The translations under genes were made by a program, and so were the position numbers. This document shows, in pieces, positions 34,701 to 45,640 of a DNA stretch of 64,000 nucleotides (the stretch's first letter is position 1; each line of letters begins with the position of its first letter). The notes under the pieces were generated by a model. It was not told the origin of the DNA. It made no database searches and saw only the letters and a list, made by a program, of their open reading frames with translations. Source of the DNA: Takakia lepidozioides (lineage: Eukaryota > Streptophyta > Takakiopsida > Takakiales > Takakiaceae); contig CM060732.1 in NCBI GenBank assembly GCA_030704615.1, positions 67,313,053-67,377,052 of the forward strand, read 5' to 3'.

Positions 34701-37700
34701 TCCCTAGCCCGACCACATGCCAACGGTTTTCCAACATGGCATCAGAGCCAAGGTTGTGGCAGTGGTCAGAATGGGTGGGCATTAGCAATAAGGGCTATGC
34801 CTTGAGGGGGAGTGTTGGAGGTGTCAAGGCTATAGCCCTTGCACAGCACTCTGAGAACAGAATGGGACGGGTAGCTCAGTGGTAGAGCACCCCACCAGAA
34901 TGGGGGAGGTCCTAGGTTCAATCCCTAGCCCGACCACACGCCAGTGGTTTTCCAACAATGCCATGGTAGTTCCCAGGCTCTTGTCTGTCGCCTGTCTTAT
35001 ACAGATTGACAATGACACCTTCTCTCCAGCGAAAGGGTATCTTTCAGTCTTCCAAATAAGGTTGCAGAGGAGGGGAAGGGCCTCTACCACAGGATCACCA
35101 CCATGCTTAATTAGCTCGTTGACAACCAGCTTTATGGCCCTTTAGATGTTATACTGCTTCAGCAATCTCAGAAGAGTAATCCCTTTGTGATATACTGCAG
35201 TTCATCAGGGCTGTCTTCGATCATAGGAACAGTCTTTCTACTGTATCCTTTCATTCTTTAGAAAACCCCTCACTATTAGAGTTAGATTCACGGCCAAGAA
35301 GGCTGTAGTGTGTTTCCAAGGTTTTCACAATCTCAACCATAGAAGTCACCACTGCACCCTTGCTATTCATTAAGGCTTACTGACCCACAACTCTTCCCAA
35401 TAGTTTTCTTCTGAGCCTTTACTAGCTCATTTACATCTTTTCACAGCTGGTAATATCTAGACCAGAGCTCTCTGTCGTCCTTGATATTACAGCAGTCTCT
35501 ATAAAGCGCCCGTCTCTTGGCGATCTTAGCTTGATTTCACTGGTCCACCAATTCACTGCTCTTCCACGTGTAGAAGACAGTAGAACATTAGACGAACAAG
35601 AAATTCACTACATCTGCAGGAGGCCCAAAAGACAGAGCGGAAAGCATGAAGAACAGTGTTAACTACTATAGAGAGGGAGAATCTGAATGGCTGTCCAAAA
35701 GAAGAGTGCTTACCGAATAGTAACATTCGAATCTGTTGCCACAGCATTCAAACTGATAGTATTGTCACCAATTAGCAAGTTGTTTCGAAGATCTCTGAAT
35801 AGAAATGAAATGACAAACCCAGTCAAAGGCATTACCTTCCAAAAGCATCTATTCTTCCCGTCCTCTCCTTTACAGACATAGCAACACAAAACATACAGTG
35901 GCACTCCTTTCTGTAACCAAAAAAAACATATACTAGTGAAGGAGACTTGAAAATGAACCCAGAAATGCCATAATAAACTCAACTGTTTAGACTACTTACA
36001 TAAGTACTGAACTGTGAATTTGTTGGATGTTGTCAATGGTTGCTGGGATTGTACCATTCAGCTGGTTGTCATTTAGCAACCTGGCAACACAGAATTGAAA
36101 TTTCTGACTGAAGCCATCTAACAAGCTGTATAAATAGAGATATACTCCTGGTAGTGGACAGGGTTACACAGACCACACAGGTTGTGCCAGGTGAGCATGA
36201 TTGGGGGCATCTTAGCTATCAGAGTCAGACACCATTACAACCATCAAAAGTCCAGACAACCAGAGAGGGGGAAGGAGATTTTTTTTTTTAACATGATAGG
36301 AGGCTCAAATGATCTGTGGGACTGAACGGAAGGCCCAAAAGAGATATTTCAAACCAAAATGACCGGTATTCCTGAATAAGAAATGAAAGAAACGGGGAAA
36401 GCTCAAAGAGCTTATGGGACAAGACAAAGAAAGGGGCCCTCCACAAGCAGCTCAAAAGAAACTATTGCTCTAGGGGTTGTCTAAGAGTCAATTCCTCATG
36501 CAGATATGCTGCTAAGCATTTCTGATCCTTGTAATGGAAGACCCTGTGAGGGATTGGGTATCACGGAACAGACAACAGAATCTCCCACAGATCTCATAGT
36601 AGAAAGGACAGTGAAAGAAGAAATGTTCTTCACTTTCGATTACCCTGTTGTTCCAAGTGCAAGCAAGCTATAGGTGGTCCTCATGTGGCAGGTTGTCCCA
36701 CCCACCAGTCTCCGCAGACTGTGAGAGCCCACCCTAAACCTCCCCAGTACCTTAGAAGATAGCAAGATAGAGCTGCAGATGGGAATTGGGCCGCAAGATT
36801 CTATCGTCACGGAGGACCATGTCTCCTGATAGAACTGCAGTTCACTTGTAGATTGGCTGGTTTCCATCTCTGCCAGACGTGAACCATAAGTTCTCGTCTG
36901 ATGCATCTATTGCGGTCCTGCTTGGATGAGATTTCCACAGACAGAGAGCAAAAACATCCAGAGGCCATTGGACACAGTCTATCTCCAGGGGAAAAGGAAA
37001 TAGCATATCCAGATACCTCAGAAGAAGAGACAGACAGATTGTACTCATAAGACGTTGTTTGCCATAGCCTTGTGGCCATTGAAGAGACAGAGAGAGAGAA
37101 ATGAAATGAAATGGTACTTTATAACGTCCGCGGAAAGCTCAAAGAGCTTAAGGGACAAAATGGACAGACAGACAGACAGAGAGAGTACTTCCAGTGGAAG
37201 AGAAGTAAAGAAGAAAATAAAACGATATGAAATGGTACTTTATAACGGCCGCGGAAAGCTCAAAGAGCTTATGGGAAAGAAAGACACCTTATAGCTTCCG
37301 CAGGGCCCCACAAGGGCCCATGAGATGAAGGTAGAACAAATCAAGAACTATTACAGTATATATGAAGGGAGAGAAGAAAGTTGTATATTACATCCACAGT
37401 AGCCCATGCTTGTAAGGCTACGACAGAGATGAGGGTTTAAAAAAGGACCAGGACAAGGAAGGTAGTTACAGAGCCTGAAGTGTTGGAAGGCTAAACAAGC
37501 TTGCCGGTATGTTCCCACTCAGATTGTTGTAAGACAGATTTCTGCCCCGCAATCACACATTTGACCACATCAATCACACTTCAGAATTAGCTTCACCTAC
37601 TCAGAAGACCAGGTTACCAAAGACACTGGAGATCACTGCGTTCAACTTTGTTTACCTGATCTGGCACAAACATGCAAATTCAATACTTAGAAACCTCGAG

Positions 37701-40700
37701 TCAGAAGGGTACATGGTTGTAAGATGGCTGGAGAGATTTGATGCTGGGATGATGCCCACAAGATTGTTGAAACTCAGATCTCTGTCCCACAAACATAAGC
37801 CAATCGATGTCTTGCACTTAAAAGACTCCTACATTACTATATTTATCAAAACAAATCACTTCTGCTTGAGCTCTCAACAAATAATCATTCATAATCCAGT
37901 CTTCAATGAATCCATCTGCACATTTATTTTCTCCATTGTAGTGACATATTATGAGTCCAAAGGAGGACTTACAAAACGCTCAAATTGGAAAGATTTCCCA
38001 GCTCTAGAATGGTGCCATGCAAGCTGCAGTTCCGCAAACTCCTGCCTATCCAAAAGCCTGCCAAGTAAATTTCCAAGATAACATCCAGGACAGATACATG
38101 AAAACCATACATCCATACTCTGAAAGGTCTTGATTCCCAAGCCAACTCATCAGTAGTACTCACGACCGACTAACAGGAGACTTGAGAAAACTTACAGCTT
38201 AACCAGTTGGGTAAGTTTCTCGTATAATGTTGGAATTATTGCATTGCTGAAATTGTTGTGATCCAGTTGTCTGTTCAGGATGAAACAGGTACTCAATGTT
38301 CATAAGAGAGGTAAAACCAAGAGAAAAAAGGGAAAAAGGGAAAACAAACCACATACACACATATCTTAATGCCTCAAGCTATGTTCAGAAAGGGGAAATA
38401 CGCACACGCAGACAAACATAGTATGAACGGTTGAACTTACATAATTTGCAGGGTTGAGGCATTTGAAAGCTCATCTGGTAGATGACCTGTCATCTGATTG
38501 GAGTCCAACATCCTGCAACCCATTCCAAGACGTTGTACATCCCGTCAGCTTCTGAACCATCACAACTAGGTGTCAGCCTAGACAGAGGGAGGAATTCATG
38601 CTTACATCTATTAGACTATGTTGATCAGAAGACATGATAAGAATCCAACACAAAAGGAGAACTGGTTAAGGCCGTTAATGAGAACCCACATGAACGGCGG
38701 GAGGTTAGTGATTTGATCACACACCCGAATACCACCACATGCAATGTTGTGTCAAACCAGGGGCATTGGGCCAAGAGCACCTTCAATGAATGCTAAATAG
38801 GCGTTGATTTTCATACACATACACATGAAAGTTCAGAGGCACGGTGGATGTTAAGGTGACTTACAAATGAAGAAGTTCTGGAAGCTGACCCAGTTCTGGG
38901 GGAATGCTGCCACTCAACGAATTGTTGTTCAAATGCCTGTTTACCAGTGCCACAACAAGCTGTATAGTCCCGAATACAGCTCTATTGCTGCAGTTCCACA
39001 ATCTGAGTCTTGGCTCATCAGACGTACAGAAGTGTTTTTTGGCTCTGGTTTTGTTTCCTCTCTATTTGTTTTTCCATTTTGTCCTATAAGCTCTTTGAGC
39101 TTTCCGAGGACGTTATAAAGTACCATTTCATTTTATTTGTGGGTTGGCAATCTTCTCCATTACAATAGCTAAGAAATTCCTCAGTAACCACCACAACACA
39201 TTGTCGTAAGATGACTGCAAATGACAGCTCTTCCATGATACTTACAAATGTTCAACTTTGGAAAGATTCCCAAACGAAGCAGGGAGAGATCCTGATAACT
39301 GGTTCTCATCCAGCTGCATCGTGTTCAAGTTGCTGAGATTGCCAAGCTCCCAAGGAATAGCGCCACTAAACTTGTTACCACTCAACAGCCTGGACCAACC
39401 CAACCATGATTCTGTCATCCTGACGGGCCCCCTTGGAAAAGCCTCTGAAGACTGCCCTCTGGTCAGGAGTCACGATTGCAATTCGTGGAGGGTCAATAGG
39501 TCCGTAGGCCAGAATTTGTTTCCAGGTTTTACGGAACCAGAGAATGCACATGACACATTTGAAAACTGACTCTAATTTATAAGTGGAGGTAAGAGTTTGA
39601 CAAGAGACAGATCTCTGAGCACATGGTTAGAATAAGTGAACAGGTAGGAAACAAATTACTTACAGAAATTTCAGATTTGTGAGGTTGCCAAGCGATGCAG
39701 GAATCTTCCCAGTGATATGATTCCACATAACATCCCTTCAATAAGACACAAGGCCTCCCATCAAGAAAATCTTGAAAATGTCGACAAATTACCCTGGGAT
39801 GAAAAGAGAAAGAGTGTGATTTCAGACAGAGTGTCACTTCATAACCAAAAGGACCCATGGATACAAAATATCGCTTGTATCACTGGTTTGGTTCATGAGA
39901 AAGGGAAAGAGAGAGAAGGAAGAAAAAATTAATGAGAGCCATACAAGTTTTTGAGGTAAGTGAGACCTCCCAGCTCTGGTGCCAAAACTCCACCCAACTT
40001 GAGATCAAGCAAGTGCCTGCGAACCTCCAACTTCCCCACATGACATGAAGATAGCTGTGACCAATCTAAGCATTCTTAACCAAGAATCGCTCTCTAACAC
40101 GCTAGTTCTCTGGGTTTTCTGTGGGCCAGGTTTGGGAAGTTCCAAATTCTGTATGTGTGAGTCTCTTTCTCTTGTCGGTAAGCTCTTTTTTGGGCTTTCC
40201 TTGGATGGTAAAGAGTTCCTTCTTTCCTTCCTTTTCTGTGTGAGCCTCCTGTGGACAGAATGAAATTTTCTTCTCGTGGGGCGTGTATGTATGGTAACGT
40301 GTTCACGGTCACACAATTTCTTCTTTCTACGCTGCTTTCGGTCAGATTGAATGCAATGTGTATGCCTCTGCGCTCTACCAAAATGATTACAAAATCACGT
40401 CTGGTCCGATTGATGCTCGGTTAAACATGCCGAAGCTGGGGGCGCTCACAATCAGACTAACCCACACCTGCAGCGAGGTTTGCACATTGGTAGCGCCCCC
40501 ACTCTACTCTCCGACCCTTCCCCTCCATAAACCAGGTGGGGGCCTACGGACAGAAAGGCAACACAAAACACAAAACACAAACATAGATCGAAAGGTCCAA
40601 GTTTGTTGTTGAAGCTGATGAACCCATCACGTGACAGATAATTTCTGTTGCAATGGAGAATTTGATACAATTTTCCGCTGCAGAATTTGAAGTAACGATC

Positions 40701-41946
40701 TCAACTGACGTTTGAGGCATCGTGCTTAAAACCGGGGAGATGAGAAAGAGCACTCACAACTCTGATATATGAGACGTGTTGTTCACCTCAGTACAATACA
40801 CCTTGTTCCACGAATCCCCGCAGGGATCATCTCCTTCCCAATTTCTGAGGTGATGATCTGGATCTTTAAGAGCCCACTTGAATGCCTTGAGAATGCCAGC
40901 TGCAGCCACAACGCACCACCTTACGATTATTACTATTACCCCTGGTTAACTCCTAGCCCAACCTGATCAACCCTCCCTTGAGGGCAGGACCAATTAAATC
41001 TCCCTACAAATAATTTTGCAAGTAAGTTTAGGGTTTTACCCCTTTTTTTTCAAAAATAAAACAAAATAAAACATGGTGGCTGCCTTCTGAGACTCTGAAG
41101 AAGAAGATTGTTTGTTGTGCACAAGTCTACAGCTATGTCCCATTTGCAGAGATTGTAAAGGAAATGCAGAGGATATGGTATAGAATCTGCAAGCATTGCT
41201 GCCATGTTCTTAGAAAGAGATGATGGAGTCTTGCAGATATTTTTGGCTTTTCAGAGGTTACAGAGAAGAGCTCGTTGCAAAATAGGTGAGAAAAAAGCGG
41301 AAAAAAGAGGGCACCAAGTTGGGAGTTTTCAGTAGGCTCGAGTGTGGACATCGAACATCTGTTCATGTTTCTTGATTTGTGTACTACATCTGACATTGAT
41401 TAGTGCATCAGCTGACTCATGTTTACTCTGCAATGCTCGTCGTGAACATCATCTCGAACAGCTTCTTGAAGCAGTTCCGAGCTACAATTCATGTTTGCCT
41501 ACAAACTTTGAGTCCAATGCTGTCTTTGAGGACTAGCACTACAGGTCTGGTTCCTGCCTGGGCAACATTCTGGGGTCTTCATAGTTTCCAATCGCAGGAA
41601 ATTTCAGGTCAAGACTTAGTCACTGCACTTGATCCGTAGTCTGATTCTCCTTCAGTATCCCTGAATCCTCCTTTCGTCAGTCACATTCACGTATGCGGTA
41701 AGCTGAGCTTAATGAAGAGGCATGTACAGATTGTTGAAATCCCCTACTTTTAGTCTAGCCGAGATATATGAGCACTACATACATCAGTGACACAAGTCTA
41801 CAGTGTGTACGTACCATGTGTGAATAAATATACTTACTTTCTGAAGAATCTGTGGCGGGGGTGGCAGCAGTGATGAGCGTTGTCACGCTAAGTAGAAACA
41901 TCAATGCCTGGGATAATTCCTTCCGACATCTGACCAGCCTCGCCAT
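25796..41946 (-). CDS. LRR receptor-like serine/threonine kinase (LRR-VIII-1-like)
   Basis: About 20 exons: 41838-41946 (signal peptide), 40758-40899 (LRR N-cap, [12 protein letters not shown]), then 39945-40016, 39664-39735, 39246-39389, 38865-38936, 38441-38512, 38196-38270, 37973-38041, 37713-37781, 37470-37541 and 36000-36080 (about eleven LRRs, mostly 69-81-bp exons), 35714-35794, 30856-31332 (juxtamembrane ectodomain, [15 protein letters not shown]), 29970-30096 (membrane segment [19 protein letters not shown]), and kinase exons 28800-29088, 28468-28516, 27177-27430, 26540-26674, 25796-26146. About 937 residues. The kinase has the glycine loop [12 protein letters not shown] lysine, TEIEFLS glutamate, DFGLSK and YLDPEY. 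The catalytic loop reads [13 protein letters not shown], so the HRD arginine is Gly. One frame change is needed near 31,130 inside the ectodomain exon, and phase favours a GC-AG intron after 29970. The order matches the LRR-VIII-1 family of plasma-membrane kinases; the ligand is unknown. It could be intact with a sequencing error, or a young pseudogene. Confidence 0.88.
29330..29905 (+). mobile_element. LINE family-B 3' fragment in a receptor-kinase intron
   Basis: The fragment carries a broken C-terminal ORF2-like stretch ([18 protein letters not shown]), shared with minus-strand sequence near 36,900. It continues through GTCAATTCCGTGGAACTCAA and CTTGGCAGCTTACCTGCACG to the family-B tail CATAAGCTCTTTGAGC, then GACGTTATAAAGTACCATTT at about 29,880. 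It lies opposite in direction to the host gene. Confidence 0.65.
32276..32360 (+). mobile_element. LINE family-B tail fragment
   Basis: The motif CCCATAAGCTCTTTGAGC starts near 32,278 and an altered continuation GAGCTTCCCGTTGATG with TAAGTAACATGTCATTTC follows, interrupted by an extra ~35 bp. It is a degenerate tail in the same large receptor-kinase intron. Confidence 0.45.
32628..32876 (-). mobile_element. Two adjacent LINE family-A 3' tails
   Basis: Two minus-strand copies of the tail GGCCACAAGG(C)TACGGCAAACAA type end at about 32,636 and 32,838, each followed in its own direction by different DNA. The inner one is the 3' end of the longer LINE copy to its right; the outer one is a separate short insertion. 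Confidence 0.5.
34592..34736 (+). repeat. Left LTR of the TRIM
   Basis: 145 bp, 5'-TG..CA-3', with 7-bp terminal inverted repeats TGTTGGA/TCCAACA. It differs from the right LTR at a handful of positions (for example CATGGCACTC against CACAGCACTC). Confidence 0.9.
34644..34715 (+). promoter_or_regulatory. tRNA-like Pol III unit inside the left LTR
   Basis: The A box TAGCTCAGTGG lies at 34651-34661 and the B box GGTTCAATCC at 34694-34703. A 7-bp acceptor-like stem (GGACGGG with CCCGACC, one mismatch), a D stem GCTC/GAGC and a T stem CTAGG/CCTAG can be drawn. The anticodon loop (CCGGAA, 6 nt) lacks the normal U33, so a functional tRNA is unlikely; internal Pol III promoter activity is the more likely role. 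Confidence 0.7.
34813..34957 (+). repeat. Right LTR of the TRIM
   Basis: 145 bp, same ends and same internal tRNA-like unit as the left LTR. It is followed at once by the target duplication ATGCC. Confidence 0.9.
34865..34936 (+). promoter_or_regulatory. tRNA-like Pol III unit inside the right LTR
   Basis: Same structure as in the left LTR: A box TAGCTCAGTGG, B box GGTTCAATCC, the same acceptor-like and T-stem pairing. The loop reads CCAGAA instead of CCGGAA. Confidence 0.7.
36385..37285 (-). mobile_element. Cluster of LINE family-A and -B fragments in a receptor-kinase intron
   Basis: Minus-strand family-B tails lie at about 36,385-36,425, 37,098-37,160 and 37,226-37,280 (reverse complement of CATAAGCTCTTTGAGC with GACGTTATAAAGTACCATTT). 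A family-A tail sits at 37,037-37,077. Minus-strand coding debris with [17 protein letters not shown] and CCACTATGG-type words at 36,540-36,960 matches the fragment at 29,330-29,760. Confidence 0.6.
39040..39140 (+). mobile_element. LINE family-B tail in a receptor-kinase intron
   Basis: The short insertion contains CTATAAGCTCTTTGAGCTTT and GACGTTATAAAGTACCATTT followed by CATTTTATTT. It sits between LRR exons 5 and 6 of the receptor kinase. Confidence 0.55.
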
Positions 41947-43432
41947 GCTTGCACCCAGCATGCTTCTCTCCTGTATGATTGCCAACCTGATATGATGAGT
42001 CAAGCAGATCACGTCTGTGTGTGCGCGAAAAGGCGACGACGGCATTACCTTTTAAACCCCCGGCGAGAATGTGTGCGTGTGTGTCTATATGTGCGTGAAT
42101 GTAGATCTTGTCCACTCCTCGTGACCCAGGTTCCTATTTTTGAAAAGCAGAACTACTGCATTCGCACATGATCAGTCAGATTGATTTTATAGAAGGCTCC
42201 AGTTGGGTGAAAGCCAGTTTCAAGCCAGTAAAGAACTCCCCATTGTAATACTCGAGGAGGCAGAAACCCAGGCGGGATTCACAGAGAGAGACCTCGGGTT
42301 AACTTGGATCGTGATAGACAACAAAGGTGCAGGCCTGATTGGCTTCATCCGAATCAACGAGACGCATCACCAGGCAGAACGGCGAAAACTAAGATGCAGA
42401 AACTGAGGCTGCTAAGGATGGAAGGTCTAAACTGGCCCTCGACTTGAGTAGGAGGCATGGTGGGTTGGTGAGTGTGTGAGAGACAGCCAGATAAACACGA
42501 GCAACTTCAGGAATAGTCAGCTCGCTGCTTAGTTTGAAGTCAACTTATACATCAATCATTCATCACCAGTCACGTTCTAAATAGACTCGAAAGAAAGCTA
42601 CGAAAAAGAGCTGTAACCAGAAACAGAAACGCCCGGGATAAATTGTGGTGCTGTAGCAGTCCAGGAGACAGAAGCCCAGCTAGCATTAGCTAGCCCAGGA
42701 TCAACCGCGAAACATGGTTCATCCCAGCAACCTGATCCCAACTCCCAGCCGAGAAAGCGTGAAGGAAGAGAGGTGAAGAAGGAGAAGGTACACTGACGAA
42801 CTGCGTGGAAGACGAGATTCCACCACACTGCGTCATTAGCTTAACATGTGCTTCTGACCTGTTCCCATCACCCAGCTTATTGGGGATAAACAGCATTCAG
42901 CTTTCAAGCCATGGTGAAATTGTTGTACATGTTCTTCGGCTCTCGGATAAAGACGCTGGCAACTTAGTGATCAACATTAGAAAGCTGAGCTCTTCATTCG
43001 TAGGCAGGGCAAGTACTGCCTTATTTAATCTTCTAATTTGTACATCGAGCTGCCGTCATCGTCTTCCTCAAACGCAATGTCAATCGTACCAAGGTAGGTA
43101 AGCAGGCGTACGAGGCCATTGAAGCCTGCCTCTTGAGCAGCATCCTCTTACAGATATCATTGCTGTTGCTGCACTGCTGCTTTTTAAAAACAATTGAGGC
43201 ATGCAGTGCTCGTGCTAGTGATTGGATTGTAGAGGGCCGCATTGGGACCTGCAAGCTGGTAACCTCCACATATGATTCGGACGCAGTGAGGGCACAGAAG
43301 TTATCGATGACATGGAAGAAATGTGCCCCGAGGACTTAGACATAATCTCAAGATCACAAAAGGCAGATGAAGGCGCACCTTCGTTTTCGAGATTTGACGT
43401 CGCAAGCGACTCTAATTTGCTGCTATGGCTGG
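41947..43432. other. Upstream flank of the receptor kinase, no gene recognised
   Basis: The stretch should include the receptor-kinase promoter. A GTGT/ATGTGCGTG simple-repeat stretch lies near 42,070-42,100. Short frames are present, none with a domain I recognise. Confidence 0.4.
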
Positions 43433-43590
43433 ACAACCAGCATGTAGCCCAGTGGTAATGGCCACGTTGGATGTGGTTGTGGGTTCAAACCACGGTCTGG
43501 TGTGTCATGAAGGTGTCCACCTTTCAGCTGGAAGGCAGTAGCCCTTGTGGTGAAGAGACACCATAATTTATGCATGTCTATATATTTTTT
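43433..43590 (+). mobile_element. tRNA-derived SINE
   Basis: It begins ACAACCAGCATG, with an A box TAGCCCAGTGG (near 43,445) and B box GGTTCAAACC (near 43,483). The body then reads TCTGGTGTGTCATGAAGGTG and GTAGCCCTTGTGGTGAAGAG, with a TATATATTTTTT end. The family also occurs at 24,807 and 43,729. Confidence 0.75.
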
Positions 43591-43728
43591 AGCTGCTATG
43601 GTTTTTCTCTCCAGCGTGCTCAGCAATTGGCCTGTGCAGTGATTTTTTTTTCACTTCTCCAAGATCGCCACAAGGGCCACATATAAATTCTACCCAACCT
43701 CCATGTGACGAGAATAGTATAATATATG

Positions 43729-43850
43729 ACGCCTCCCCAAAGAAGCGTAAATTATGGTGTCACTTGAGGCTACTGGACATCTTTGTGACACCAATCGATG
43801 GATTGAACCCACAACCACTTCCGAGGTGGTATGTGCCCATTATCAGTGAC
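43729..43850 (-). mobile_element. tRNA-derived SINE, inverted relative to its neighbour
   Basis: On the minus strand the copy reads AATGGGCACATACCAC, GTGGTTGTGGGTTCAATCC (B box), TTGGTGTCACAAAGATGTCC and a 3' part with GACACCATAATTTACGC. It is more diverged, and its 5' end is truncated compared with the copy at 43,433. Confidence 0.65.
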
Positions 43851-43859
43851 ATTTAAACA

Positions 43860-45440
43860 TTGGCGCTTTCTGGCGAATGTTTTGATTTTTACTTCCAAGA
43901 TTCCTTTGTAAAAGTAGCTGCCCATTTTCTAGGTCAAAATCTTGCGATTTTTTGCCAGATTCAAAAACACTATCCCTGTCCCATTACACAATATTTTTCC
44001 ATTGTGTTTTAATTTGAATGAGCCACACAGGATTCTGTCACTTTTTTTTCTAAAAAAATTAAGGGGATAAAGCCCCATTGATTTATTTGAGAGGGAAAAA
44101 AATAAACCTTGAGGGGCCATAAAGCATACACACCATGTAGTAAGGGACGAACTCAAGATTCCAGTCTTAGAGAGAACCATCCATCTGGATGAAAGTATGA
44201 GCTAAGACCTATGACAGACCCCTAAGGCATGCAAGTTATGGAGAAGCTAGAGCCCATGAGCACTGAGCTCTCTCGCAGCAGTGCTCAAATCACTAAGTAA
44301 GAATGAAGACCTATCCTACTGTGGCAAGACATGATCCGCAAGACACAAGGGCAACGGGATGAAGAGAGAGACAGCCTGGACTAGTTGATGTAGAGTTTTG
44401 ATTGAGAACAGATGACAATGTTGATAATCCAAAATCCTAGCAGAAAGCTAGATCAATGAGAGAGCAAAGAGGAGGCAGGGGCCCAACTGATTTGGGAAGA
44501 GATCCAAAATCCCAGTACTAAGGAGATAGAATGAGAGTGCAACGAGGAAGGCTGAAGGGAAGAGATCCAAGCATGGGCCACCAAAACAGAAGCAAATGAA
44601 TGGCCGGTGAATGCTGCGAATCGAGGTGAGGTGCTCAGAGAACTAATGGTCGAAGCAAAGCCTGCAGGTGGAGTGCCTGCCATTGACGTGTTCCCAGTTA
44701 ATCTCTCTGTGGAACTCAGGTGAGTCAATGCAGCGTTGTTGTTGCCCTCTGCTAGTCGAATGTGGGGCTCCTGGACCATTGGCATCAACGTCGACGAAGT
44801 GTAGCTGCATATGATGCTAATTTGCGGAGGAGCCTAGGTTCAGCATCTGGATCCCTGCTGATGTCTACAAGCAACCCAAGCCTTTCTCGCCTCAATGTGA
44901 ACTTCACTAAAGATAGTAGCCAACAATACAGAGAAACGGGTAGATGCTGGATAAGATGGACCAAAATTGGAGTTACCGGCACAGTTTTCAGTGACTGTCT
45001 TACATAATATCATGAATTGCTTTGAATAAAATCAATAATGTTGAAAAACATTTTCCATGCTGGATTTTACATATATCAACTGTCACATTGTCAATCAAAT
45101 AAAATGTCAAAGAGCTATGGACGTTTGAACACGACAATTGTGGACTGTTACCGCTGCAAATGGAAATACATGGACTCAAAATATAGGCAGGTACCTTTGG
45201 TGTATTGCTTTGAACTTTTGAGGTAAGGGGGCCAATTTAGAGAACACTCTAGATTTCAATTTAAAATGACAATATCAGTTTGTCATTTACTACCCAAAGA
45301 GAGGGATTTTTTGAGAAGTCCATAGTATACTTTATTTTAATGTTTTGGGGGTGCTTTTCTCTATTAAAAGGGTACAAGAAACAATTCTCTACAATGGCTC
45401 GTTAAGAAACCCGAACCAAAATTCGATTGGTCCACACCAG
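43860..45440. other. Spacer, no gene recognised
   Basis: No coding family is recognised. Minus-strand frames of up to about 110 residues exist near 44,450-44,790 but look like low-complexity Ser/Ala-rich chance frames. Confidence 0.35.
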
Positions 45441-45446
45441 TGTTAT

Positions 45447-45640
45447 GCGGGTAAATCATTTATCCGGATTTACTTGGCAGATAAATCAGGGTAAGGGTAA
45501 ATGATTTACCCGGATTGGATTTACCCTTACCCTTACCCTTCAGACGGGTAAATAATCTGAGATACCCTTACCCTTACCCGTCTGAATGGTAAATAGTTTC
45601 CATGTATCATTTACCCGCGGGTAAATAAACATTTTGGAGG
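45447..45640. repeat. Foldback rich in GGGTAAA/TTTACCC
   Basis: Inverted copies of GGGTAAAT and ATTTACCC fill the stretch, with an inner pair CAGACGGGTAA / TTACCCGTCTG and repeated CCCTTACCCTTACCC. The hexamer CCCTTA resembles but is not the plant telomere repeat CCCTAAA. GGGTAAAT words also occur at 22.6-22.75 kb, so this may be a dispersed small element. Confidence 0.55.

Larger units (their letters stand above)
34592..34957 (+). mobile_element. TRIM: 366-bp miniature LTR retrotransposon inserted in the LINE
   Basis: Two 145-bp direct repeats (34592-34736 and 34813-34957) start TGTTGGA and end TCCAACA and enclose only 76 bp. Directly after the left repeat is TGGCATCAGAGCC, close to the initiator-Met tRNA primer-binding site TGGTATCAGAGC. 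Directly before the right repeat is the polypurine tract GAGGGGGAG. The flanks are a perfect 5-bp duplication ATGCC (34587-34591 and 34958-34962). Ignoring the element and one ATGCC, the reverse-transcriptase reading frame of the host LINE runs on without a break. There is no coding capacity, so mobilisation must be in trans. Confidence 0.93.
32838..35560 (-). mobile_element. Non-LTR retrotransposon (LINE family A), decayed, reverse-transcriptase region
   Basis: Minus-strand frames encode typical non-LTR reverse-transcriptase blocks in order: [20 protein letters not shown] (about 35,120), [12 protein letters not shown] (about 34,590), [51 protein letters not shown] and the catalytic box as SADD (about 34,110), then YLGVEI. 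Frameshifts and stops break the frame. The element lies inside the receptor-kinase intron in the same orientation as the gene. It is interrupted at 34,592-34,957 by a miniature LTR element. The 5' end, including any endonuclease, was not recognised. Confidence 0.85.

Noticed and set aside
34644-34715. A functional tRNA gene
   Set aside because: The anticodon loop is short and lacks U33, the acceptor stem has a mismatch, and the sequence sits twice inside LTRs of a miniature element.
42203-43340. Short plus- and minus-strand frames upstream of the receptor kinase
   Set aside because: None has a recognisable motif, consistent splice sites or conserved composition.
45447-45640. Interstitial telomere tract
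   Set aside because: The repeat word is TTTACCC/CCCTTACCC with inverted copies, not tandem CCCTAAA; it looks like a foldback.
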